Origin: Patagioenas fasciata
Lineage: Eukaryota; Chordata; Aves; Columbiformes; Columbidae
Length of the DNA stretch: 64,000 nucleotides
Reading direction: 5' to 3'
Assembly: GCF_037038585.1 (NCBI RefSeq)
Contig: NC_092525.1
Coordinates: 18,930,867 to 18,994,866, forward strand
The position numbers and the translations under genes are program-made. Of the stretch, positions 46,914 through 58,400 are shown in pieces. Each line of letters starts with the position of its first letter. Position 1 is the stretch's first letter. Under the pieces are notes generated by a model. That model saw only the letters and a list, made by a program, of their open reading frames with translations, made no database searches and was not told the origin of the DNA.

Positions 46914-48755
46914 GTAGACTTCATTTAAAAAAGCTTCATTTGTACTTGTATTCAGCAAATTGGTGTCCAAACATGAATTCAGAGCTATTTTGAATTCAAT
47001 CTGCCACAGAGGCCTCAGCAGCCCCTACCACATCCAGAGGGGAACAGCAAAAGCCATAGGATGTGGCCTTGGATGGAGTTAAGGAATTTTAACACAAAAC
47101 CGCCTCTTTCAATGCTCACCAAAACCAGCTCTGCTCCCAACAGAACTTCAAAACAAACCACATTACCTGCAGCTTTCAAGAAACACATTGCCTGGGATGG
47201 ATGGTGTGCAGGAGCAGCAGTCTGAGTCCCTGCAGAGGCAGCTCAAGAAGATGGAATAAAAGCAAATTCTGCTAGTGCTAGTTGCAAAATACTGAACAGG
47301 TGCCATTTTAGTTGGAGTTAATTGCAAGAACTGTAGGGGCTTTCTACCTCCAAAACTCTTATGTTAGTCTGCTTTCAGATTTTTTAAAGATATATATGTA
47401 CACACACATAAAATGGTCAAATAAAGCTCTCAAAAAATATTTTTTGTTCTGCTGTGCTGTTTCACCAGCTCATTTGCAGCAGCTCTTACACAGCTAATTG
47501 CATAGGCTAAGGACTACAAAAGGTTTAGAAATTAATCTCACCTCAAAACTTCAGACTGATTTCCCCTCTTCTTAGGGCCAGTTTTACTAAGCAGTTGCAC
47601 CACAGCACATAACGTGCTAAGAACACGCCACTTCACCCTCCTTCTAAAAAATTCAGAGTTCAAATGCCCAGATACTTCCCAATCCTTCCTCTCAATTTTA
47701 ACTAATGTAGTGCTCATAAGAATTGACAATTCTCTTGACAGTTACATACAGCAAGCTGTATATTTATCTGTCCAAAAGATGCATGGCAGACAAAAAAGCC
47801 AAGCACTTTTCTCACCAGTGCACCTCAGTCTCCATCTCAAAGGGCCAAGTTCATTACGGAGCACACTCTGGCCCTGGCCTTTTGCTCTCAGTTGCTGAAA
47901 TAAGTATCAGTTTTTGTTTGCATATTTTGTCTGTTGAACTCCAGACTGCCAATTCAGATTACACAGATCTCCCAAAAAGCTGTTAGATGGCAATATTTCA
48001 CATCACTGGCTGAGGTCTTTGTCAGCCATCCACACATTTTAAAATCCATGTTTTTACTGATTCTTTGCATATCTGAGACTGTGACAAATCTTTCATTGGT
48101 ACCACACTCATATACAGGTTACTATTAATTCATTAAAATGATGACTAAGAAAACCAAAAGACTTCCAGAAGTACTGGCTAATGACAGTATTCTCTTAAAC
48201 ACTATATTGGAGCTGCTTTCAGCCTTGTTTGGTTTTGAGGTCCCTATTTACTTTTCAGGAAATACAGATGTACACTTCAAATAGTAGTGCTGTCTTTCCT
48301 GGGTATCTTTACCCTGAATAGTCTCTCCATCTTCTATAAACAGTCCAGGATTCCCAGCAGTTCATAACTGAAAACTGAAGCCTTTAAAAACAAACACTAG
48401 AAAACCATGACATAACCTTAAAGGAAGTGAGAATGTGAAAGGTTGATAATCACCACAAAACACCTTACAAAGAGTAAATGCTGAGGAAGATAAAAAGATT
48501 GCCTGCTCCGAGCACTTAGCATTCATTAAAACAATAAAAGAGAAAGCACTTTTAACAACACCGCCACAATTTTATGTGAAAATAAGTGCAGCTGGCCAAC
48601 AGGCTGCAGAGGGGCACAAGCCACCCCTGCCACGCCTTTAACCTCTCCCATGCTTTTAAAAAATATTTCGAAATAGCCAACACACTCCAGGGACACCCAC
48701 AGGTAGCAACACACTGAGGTAGAATTTCACCTAGTGGGCTAAAGTCACAGCTTCA
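46914..48755. other. Spacer between PATJ and TM2D1 promoter regions
   Basis: About 1.8 kb of AT-richer sequence with only short random ORFs. No exon, RNA gene or repeat was recognised. Confidence 0.7.
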
Positions 48756-49053
48756 GTGTTCGGGAGCGCAGGAAGGATGCACCTTCCCCTTCTCAGTATG
48801 TGTCCTCACCAGCCCCAGCCAGGCCTGTCCGCCGCTCTGGGCAGGCGGGGGAGGGGGTTGGGGCAAGTGAGGCCTCTCCGCAACACCAACACAGGGCTCG
48901 CATCCGAGAGCGACCGCAGCTCCCCTCCACTGGGATTAGATTGTTTAACACTTTCCCCTCACCGGCTCAAGAGCCAAAGAGCTAGCCTTTGTGGCCGACA
49001 CCTTAAGTAGGGGCAGGTGGGCGGTGTCCTGTCAGGTGCTGATGGCGGGCGCG

Positions 49054-49180
49054 GCCATATTTACTCCGGGCACGACCTCGGCAGTTCCTCTGCTGAGGCT
49101 GTGTAAGCGCCATCTTGAGTAGGGGCACGCTCTGCCCTCAGCGCTGACTGTGTGCTGCCTCAGGAGCCATATTTGCTGAG
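49054..49180 (+). repeat. Three degenerate CCAT modules (about 55-57 bp period) in the TM2D1 promoter
   Basis: GCCATATTTACT at 49,054, GCCATCTTGAGT at 49,109 and GCCATATTTGCT at 49,166, spaced 55 and 57 bases apart. The first two modules also share a GGGCACG about 14 bases downstream. GCCATCTT is the YY1 core, and CCATATTT resembles half of a CArG-like box. Binding is inferred. Confidence 0.5.
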
Positions 49181-49285
49181 GTCAACCTCCCCCAAACCAA
49201 AAATCTCTAACTAGCTCGCAAACAACCCGCAGGCAGGGTGGCCTTTCCCTGCGGCAGGGGCCGCTCCTTCCTGCAGCGCCACCGA

Positions 49286-49295
49286 GTCAGCTGAC
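49286..49295. promoter_or_regulatory. GTCAGCTGAC palindrome upstream of TM2D1 ATG
   Basis: A perfect 10-base inverted repeat with an E-box core (CAGCTG), preceded by GA so that GAGTCAGCTGAC also resembles a bZIP-type site. It probably lies in the 5' UTR or core promoter. The factor is unknown. Confidence 0.35.
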
Positions 49296-49313
49296 AGCAG
49301 TAGCGGCTCCATC

Positions 49314-49471
49314 ATGGCTGCCCAGGCGGGGCGGCTGCTGGCAGGGCCGGAGCGGCGGAGCGGCGTGGTGGAGGCCCGGATCCTGCTTCTCCTCTGCTTC
49401 GCAGGCGCTGCCGTGGAGGAAACGGCGGGCACGGAGCCGCCGCTCAAGTGCGATGAGCTGAGGCTGGGGCA
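49314..49471 (+). CDS. TM2D1: TM2D1 exon 1 (start codon, signal peptide)
   Basis: 158 coding bases read MAAQAGRLLAGPERRSG, then the hydrophobic signal ARILLLLCFAGAA and PPLKCDELRLG, ending with two bases (CA) of a glutamine codon. It stops before ATATCCTC, a U12-type AT donor. Reading on past this point loses all similarity to the family. Confidence 0.9.
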
Positions 49472-52400
49472 ATATCCTCCGGAGCGGGGCTGGGGCGGGC
49501 GGTGGGGGCTCGGTTGCTATGGCGATGTGTCCCGGGAGGGCGGAGGAAGGCGGGTTCGGTTCCCTTGAGAGAAGGCAGCTCGTCCAGCCGCCCCAGGGGG
49601 GTTGGAGATAGTGGGGGAGAGGCCCCTGGCAGGACCGGGGAGCCGCTGGGTGACAGAGGCCTCGAGTCAAGAGCCCTGAGGCGGGTCTTCAAACAGAAAT
49701 AAATTTCACAGGAGAGTCAATTATGCTGTTAAGCACTAGGGAGCTCTGGGGATCATCCTCCGTAAGTGCTCCAGAGACTGGATGCTCTCGCGTTGTTTAT
49801 ATTCATATAATTATTACATATCAATTACAATTTTTGAAAATTTTGACATACAATACATCTATGTTAAGGAATAGTTGATTATGTTCATTATAATTGTGTA
49901 GTTTCTTATGTAGAATACATCTATTAATTACTAGTTGAATATGAACTAAGCATTCTGCTTCTAAACAATGTATTACTTAATCTTCTGTCTCTCTCTTGCC
50001 ACCCAGAAGGATCTAAAATTTGAAAAATATCTCCTTGTATTGCAGGTGGTCAGAAAGCATTTATCATGTCAATTGGTTAATGATGGGTACATCTTTTATA
50101 ACTTAATCCCAGTATACATTAATTAAGCAGCTTCTCATCAGTCTCAGCTGGAAGGAGCAGGAGAGGGCACATCTACAGTGGCCTAGGTTTTTGGGGGTGG
50201 TACAGTGTGTGTGCAGGTTTGGGGTACCCCCCATTTTCAAAGATAAAACCCCATGGGATGAGAGACTCCTGTCTTCTGCCTCTCTACCTTCTTATTTTGT
50301 TTGCAGGACACTTGAGTGGTTTTGCAAAATGTTAAGTGTTCTTCCACAGCTCGCAGCAGCAGGCACAGGTGTTGGGCTCTCGCTTCGAGGCTCCCAGCTC
50401 TCTGAAGGCATCAGCCCTTCACCAGAAAATGTTTGTTGATGGTAGCTGACAGCTATTGATGTAGCTGCAGATGAAAAGTGTCAGGAAAACACATCTTGAA
50501 AAAGTGAACTTTATCTGCTTTACTTGGCCATGGGAGTTCAGACCCCTCGAAATTAGTCCCTGCTCAGGTTCTTTCTAGTTGGAATTCCTGACATTTCAGA
50601 TGTTCCTTTTTAGGTGTTCTTCGAATTTTGTAGGTTTAATATTAACTGAGTGCTGCGATTTAAAGGTACTCTGATATTGAAATCAGGGTAGAAGACTAGG
50701 TTAGGCATGCTACCTTGTCTTTGAATACAGAGGCCATGACTGATAAACGTCGTAGTTCCTTTAGGTAGTGCTGACTGCAGCACTAATTAACGTGCAGCTT
50801 ATGCAATATATTGGTGTATTAAATTGGATTAGCAGATTTGCTGTATGGTAATGCGCTATTCCTGTTTTGGGGATGGATAGGAAGGTAAGCTACATCAAGG
50901 TGTACCTTGAATCCTCAGCATTTGAAGAAGGTGGAATAAATTGCTGTTAAACCTGTTATAGTGTTTGACATGAGAAATGTTTTCCTCAATTACCTGCACA
51001 TATGTGTGCGATGAGCCTAAAATAGACAATAGTACCCAAGAACCAATGAATTGTACAAATCACACAGCATATGGTAAGGACTTCTATTTTATTTCTATTT
51101 TCCATTTTTAGTGTTCAGTTTATGCCTTTTTGTATCTGCTAGATGAGTTTTATAAAACATGGGATTAGTAATATCATTGGCATGAAAACCTAAAACATTT
51201 GTGTGGATTGGATGCCTTACTAAAAAAAAAAAAAAACCAAAAAAACAACATACCATGTCTCTGGTACATTTATAAGTGAGGTTTCTGGTAAATCTCTTCA
51301 ATGTATGTTCTATCCTCTAGGCTGTATCCTGCACTACTGTGATTAAAACAAATCATTCCTGTCATGCTGAGTTTTGCATACACTTATTAGAAGAATTGAC
51401 ATGTGACAGAACAGCCTTCAAAATTTTGTATTTTTTTAATTATTTTTAAGGAAGTGTGGTGCTGTCCATCATTATGAGTTTTTGGTACCAGGAGGCTCTG
51501 TTTTGATAGCAGTTGCATTTATTTTGATGTTAAGTTCTGATGTACTTTGGAGTACAACAGAAAAATGCTTAACTTGATCACTTGGTTTACTGCACATATT
51601 TAGCTTTTCTGATGTTCTTGGGCATTGAAATAAATGGTCTCTGTATAAGCTAATAGCACAACAGTTTTGCTTTATGTGCAGTTAATGTTTAAAATGCAGG
51701 TATGTGCTTGTTTTCCTTCAGATTTTTGTTTTCCATAAATGTTAAATAATTTTCTTTAACAGGATGCTCAGGGATAGTGAAGGTTTTCCAAATACTTCAG
51801 AGACTGGATGAAAGTGCTATACAAAATGGATCCTTTTTTAAAAGTTATTCAGTCCTTTACATGATCTTTGACATCATATCCCCCCCGATTATAAACCTCC
51901 AATCAGTGAGCAGAAAGAATATTTTGTAGTTTGAGATTGATCGCAACTGGAACTGTTAGTTGTCTCACCAGTTACCATGTGATTGTATTTAATACACTAT
52001 ACATTTGAACAGGAGATAAACTTCAGGGTGGAAAAAGTTGCTAAATTAATTAGTGTTATTTTCTGTGTCTGTATAGAGTATTTTACACACATAGCAGCTT
52101 TTACATTCTCCCCACAGTATTTGAGTCATTTCTGGACATTTTTCTGGGATCCATCACCCAAATAGGAGTCTAATTCAAAGCATCCAAGTAGCCTCGTTGA
52201 GTAGCAGATCTCTAGTCTTACAGGTGTGACACTGACAGGAAAACTGTGGCCCTTCCTATATCAATATGCTTAAACTGCTGTGGGTTTTTTCTAAATAAAA
52301 CACTGCTTTCTTCATTTTTTTTTTTTTTACAAGAAAGGGTGCAATTTTTTTGTAATTGTCTTCAGTTAGGCACATTGATGAGTAACATCCATGTAGCCTA

Positions 52401-55400
52401 TAGCAGTTAAGGCCAGACATAGCTTGTATTTTTTGGCTGTTACTGATACTGATGGCCTGAATTAATTTTTTTCTGTTTTTTGATCCTGATGCAAAGATAC
52501 TTAACAAAATAAAAAAGCAAATCCTCGTCCTCTTGCCTGTAGGTATTATTGGAAAATCTGGAAAGAAATGTTGAACCTGGCTTGGTGTTTTGTTGGAACC
52601 AACCAACAGGACTCATAAATGCTGAAAACTGATAGAAAGTGGGTAAAGTACTGGGATTTTTCCCTTTAAAACAACAGACTTCAACATTGGGGAGTGACTA
52701 ACATTCTGCTGATACATTGCAAACTTTCAGCAGATGTAACTTTCTGCTGTGAATTCCACTTTGGTTCTCTCAAGAGCCAAGCCTTAGCTTAGAATAATTT
52801 GGGTTGAAAGAGACTTGAGGAGGTCCTGTATTCCAGCCTCCTGCTCCAAGTGGCATTGGCACTGAATTCAGACCAGGTTGCTCAGGGCATTGTCAGATCT
52901 TGAAAACCTCCAAGGATGGTGATCACACCAACCTCTCTGCGCAACTTGTTCCAGAATTTGACTGTTCTAATGATTAAAATGCTTTCTGTATGTCAGGTTC
53001 AGATTTTCCAGTGACTTATAATGGAGCCAAAATGGAAATTGCAACAGAATTAGGGCAGCAATTAGGTTTGTATGTTTTGCTTAATATGTATCATGCAAAA
53101 AGACAAGTTAGTCATATGACTGGCTTCAGAACTTTATTTTTTTAAAGTTATGTGTCTGCGTGTGGTGCATATCAAGAAGGTTGCACAGTATAACTTCATT
53201 TCTGTATTTCACTTCTTAGAAAAACACTACAGTACACAATTTGTTACAGCTTAATCTCAAATAATTTTTGTGTCCTCAGTTCAGTGTCTGCCAGCACCAA
53301 ATATTACTTGCAAAGATCACCTTGGCATAGAAAAAGTCTTTACAGGACACGAAGTTGGATTTTACAAGCCTATTGTGTGCCGCAATGTGTAAGTACACTG
53401 TGTTTTTTTGTAATAACTCATCTTTGTTCTTACATTGAGGTCTTTCTAAAATAGTATGATATCTTGACAGAAGGAAAAAGATGAGTAAGGCAGAATCATA
53501 TACATGTTGCCCAGTACTTAAGCCTCTAATAAACACTGTAAGTGGTATAAGGATACCACATGCATGTTTATAAGTAAATCTGTCTCTGCCTTGGATGCTT
53601 TTCTTTGTTTGGTTATGTTCGTGTCTTTGCTTTACCTTAGTATTTCAGTTAATAATTTACCTTGACAAAATGTTGCCCCAAATGCTAAGGCTACATTTCA
53701 CATACACTTAAAATCCACACAGGTGCTGAAAGGGGCTGTCTGGGACACCTCTCCAGCCCTTTCCCCACTGCCTTGGATCCGTTCCCCAGTTTGAGTCACA
53801 GAACAGTCGCTCCCAGTGCTGGTGCCAGCACGAGGCTGAGGGCAGCAGAAGGATAAGAGAGACTGGAGCAGGATGGACTGGGCTGTTCTGTGGCAATAAT
53901 GCTTTGTGCCAGTTTAAATTGTGCCTGTCGCTGCAGCTGAAGTTGTAGTGTGCGTGAATATTGGAGGAGATTAAGTCTCTTTGTGGTTTCTCAAAAAAGC
54001 TCTTTTAGAGGAGCTGTTCTCTATTTTTAAACAACCTTTGTATTTAATCAAATCCTCTGTATGTTTTAAGAGCCTGTTTCTGAAACATGAAAATGATGGG
54101 CCTAGTTTTCCTAAAGCACCTTGTGAGCAATGGAGAGCTCTAGATAGCAATGAAGGTTCCAACTGGCCAGTGCTAATGATCAGCAAACACCTGTCATTGC
54201 CATGTGTTTCTCCTTTTTGTGGATTCATGCAGGAGCCTTTCTCTTTTGTCCTACTGGAATCTTTGGAAATTAAAACTCCAGTAATATTTGCTGGTTATTC
54301 CTTATCACACTAGTGGACAAATAATTCTGATGTGATACTTACTGCTCAATAATTTGCCTAACTCAGAAGTACAGCTCTGCCTCTTAGTTTCATAAATATT
54401 TTCTCTGTATTTAGTCTTCTCAATAGTCAAAGCTCAGCAAATTGAAGAAAACATATTATTACATCTAATCAAATTTAAATGCTAGCAAACTAGACTTCAG
54501 TCACATTTTTGTCCAGAAACAATTGTGTTTCAGCCCCATCTGTGATGGGTATGGAGAATATGATGAGCCATACTAGTTTAATAAAATTGCTTCGTCTTTG
54601 AATTAGACAGTAATTCTTATGTTTGGAGGTATTTGGATAGATGTTTTTTGGTCTAATATATTTTCTAGGAGCATTTTTAAAATGTCGATTCTATTTACAT
54701 TTATTAATTGAAAAAACAAATCTGTGTAGGCTGAAAAGCCGTATCCTTTTTATGATGTCTATTACTTGATGGCGGCTATTATTTATGATGAAATAATTGA
54801 TGGTTACGCTACCAAAAAGCTTGCCGTGGCTTTTCCAATCCCATGACTGCTCGTATGGCAGAAGGGGAAGAGGACCCTTCATGGGCTTGCTGAAAATTCC
54901 AGTAAAATTCAACTGTGAATGTGGGAAGATATATGTGAGCATGCCCTTGATAAAGCCCCAAAGCCAGTTAAAAATGGCAGCATGATTAATACTGCCATCC
55001 TTCATATGTACCCTTGTTTAAAAGGTGATCTAATCACTCTGCATTTTATCAGCCTTTTCTAGGCATTTTGAATGTTATTTGAGTGTTAGAAACATCATTT
55101 TAAGCAGGAATTTCCAGGTTGGTAATATAAGAGTAGGCCTGTCCTTTTTGCTGCTTTAGGGAGATTTTCAAACATCTTATCTGAGTTTTGATGGAAACTG
55201 TAATTGTGTTCTGGCAGAAATAACTGCACAGAAAAATTGGTTTGTGAAGGCATCTTACCAGAGCAGGATTGTCCCCACAGCATGGGGACAGCAGGTTCAT
55301 CTCCAGCCCTCGCTTTTGGAAGGAGCAAATCAGCAAGGTATCCTTAGCCAAAACTGTGATTTAACAGCAGCCCAGACAACAGTTGTGGGATCCAGTTGTC

Positions 55401-58400
55401 TTAGAGAAAGACCAAGAGATGTTGTATGTTTGTATGTATGGGTGTGTTCGAGTTGCTCCTAGGACTAGTTCAAGGAAGAGCTTGTAAACGCCAATAAGGT
55501 TACTCCAGCAAAGAAGTACTGAGAGTCAGGATTGCTTTGGTTTGCTTTTAATTTGATTATTTGGAAGTAGATATTTTTCCAAATTCTAGAATGCCCGAAA
55601 TTGGTACTCTATCATGTATTTTGCTTAGTATGTGCAGGCCCTGTTTCTGCCCATTGTTCAAGCATTGCTGTTTCAGGCAAGTAGCCCATGGATCGTTACC
55701 CTGTGACATGCGTGACACATGTGGACAGATCTTTATGCAGCGCTAAGAGACCCTGGAGGAGCCCAGAAGCCACTGTGGCTGACAGCAGTACCAGCGTGTT
55801 ATCAGCTGGTGCGGGGGAGCTAGAAGAAAAAGTTTTTAATGTGGCAGCTGGAAGAAACATATGCAGAGGAAAATAAAGATTGGATGAGGCTGAGAAGCAA
55901 GAAAAATCAGAAGAGCAACTGAATATAAATGCCATCTTTTACCCAGTTGCAGAAATCACAGTTTAGATGCCTAGGATGTGTTATTTTGCTACTTGCTGGT
56001 TCAGTCTTCAGCATGTACACATGAGTAGATGCAGCCTCAGTACAGTATTAACATGCTTCCCCTTCATGCTAGGTTTCTTCTGCCCTTCATTTTGATGTTG
56101 ACCAGGCTGCACAATGTTCTGCTTTTAAAAGCGTCTCATTGCATAGGCAAGCACTCAGTTTCTTACTGGTTTTGATTAGGAGCATCTCAAACTAAACTAT
56201 GTTCCCACCTTGTATGTAAGAGCTCTTTTTATGCTTTAGAGTCCTTGGAGGGTTGTTGACACTTTGTAGTTGATAAACAATGTCCAACAGCTTACCTCAA
56301 CTTGCAAATAAACCCATTAGTGTTCTGTACAGTGAAAACAAGACCGTTCTAAAGATGATAATTTATGTTACATTAGGTTCCAGGAATGCCCAGTATGTTC
56401 TGCGTTGCTAATAAGCACTAAGTAACAAATATTGAGGTAAGAGTCATGATTTAATCACTTAATGTTTCAAAATCAGTAAATCTAGATTATAAGCAAAAAG
56501 GTAGATCTTTATTTGGCCTTGAAAGTGCTTAATAAAGGTGCTTGGACCTTTCTCAGCTACTGTCTTTGTGAAACTCTGTTTTATTCAGCTGTCAACCAAG
56601 ATTTTAGTTTGGGCTTATTAGATAATTGCTGGCACATAGTAGTACATGTATCAGAACAGTAAATTATTGAATATTTTTCAAGTTCTAATTACATTTGGGT
56701 TTGCTTTCCTTTGCAGAAGTTATCTGTTCACCAGTGCAGCAAAGGATGCAGCAGGTTCTATTATGGGCAGCTCTGTGTTTCCAGCTCCCTTATTACTGTA
56801 AAGGTCTCATCAGCAGTGACAAGGTTCCAGGTGTCTAAGTGGCCACATCACTCCAGCTGTTGGCAATAATAGTGCCAATGAGGCTAAATCTCAAAAAACC
56901 TTTTATATCTGTTTATTTTGTATGGCTAACCATGGGATGCTTCAAGGGTAGAGTAGATCTCTACCCTTGTACATCTTTGTACCATCAGCAGTTCTTTTCA
57001 TTTGTGAGTTTTTCCCTTTAGAGTGTAGTCAGTGGGTACATGACTTGCCCTTTTTGTTGAATCCTTCCTGCAGCTTCTTCAGCCAGTGGCCACGGTTCAT
57101 TTCTCCTTCGGATCTCATTGCAGTTTCTGTCTCTGTTGATATCCCACCTGTCTGTCCTGTTCCTCTCGATTTGCCCGTGTGTGAGACTAATGCCTACAGA
57201 CAGTACACGTGCACCTCTTGGCTTTCTAGGCTTGTCTCGGTAGGGCTGAACTGTTAGGAAGTGCTCTGTAGAACTAGGAATGTGTCAGCAACTGAATTGT
57301 GTCTCTCTTGAGAAGGAATCATGATTTAGTTTCAGAATAATCTGTGTTCTGTGAGAGTATACTTGAGTTGCAACAGCTGAGGTTGCTTTATGGAGGATGC
57401 CTACTCCGTTTGAAACCTTAACATTATCAATTCTGTTTCTGTTAATTGAAGATAAATAACAAGGCTGTGTTGTTTTTTGTGTTTGGTTTTTTTGGGTTTT
57501 TTTTGTTTGTTTGTTTTTGGTTTTTTTTTTTTTTTTTTTTTAAGCTGAAGCAGCAGGCAAGTGAGTCACTACTTTAATTTTCAAAAGTACAAGTGAATGT
57601 ATTTTGCAGTCATTGTCTACATTGCTGGTTTCTTTTGGCAGAAATGGATACTCCTACAAAGTGGCCGTGGCTCTGTCCTTATTTCTTGGATGGCTGGGAG
57701 CAGATAGATTTTATCTAGGCTATCCTGCATTAGGTAAGTTTATTTCTTATTTTTTTATTTGAGGTAAAGCTTATTGTTATGACTGAGTTGTATGTGTATA
57801 TTTATATTTTGAATAATGAAGGCTGACAGTCACGGCTTTAATGTTTACAACTAGAATCCTTACTTTATTGTCAAGTAAGATAAAATCCTGCATTATCCTC
57901 AGCCTGCTATTCTGCTGGAGTGGGTGGTGACGAATGGATATATAATTGTCCAAAAGATAAAATCCTAATAAGCAACAATGACTATTGCTATTCATAGTTT
58001 TGCTTTCCATTTGCTTTGCATTGATGTTTACCACAGTGTTCTTTGTGAGGCACTGAAACAGAAGTGGTTTTTACTGGTGTGCCAGCTACTTTAAATGATA
58101 CTTGATTTTACCAGGAAAAGAGTGGAGAGACTTTAAAGTAGATCTAGTGTTCTGGGATATGGAATTTATTCTGGAAAATGCATACTTTCAATATAGCTCA
58201 TAGTATCAATAACAGTTCTGCGGAAGCTGAGACAATTAACAGGACCTACCTCTGGTCGGTGTTTTTGGGACTTGATTCCCAGCGTGATGGTGCCACTGAC
58301 TCTTAAATAATGGAAGTACCTCGCCACGATAGAACTGCTTTCACCAGCTTTGCTTCTGAGCTGGACAAATGGAGTAAATATAAGTCTAGATAGCATGGAG

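Larger units (their letters stand above)
48800..49650 (+). promoter_or_regulatory. TM2D1: GC-rich promoter region and first exon of TM2D1
   Basis: GC- and CpG-rich sequence surrounding the TM2D1 start codon at 49,314. It contains three CCAT modules at about 56-base spacing (49,054, 49,109, 49,166). The middle one, GCGCCATCTTG, fits the YY1 core. A perfect 10-base palindrome lies 18 bases before the ATG. No TATA box was evident near the start. Confidence 0.65.
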
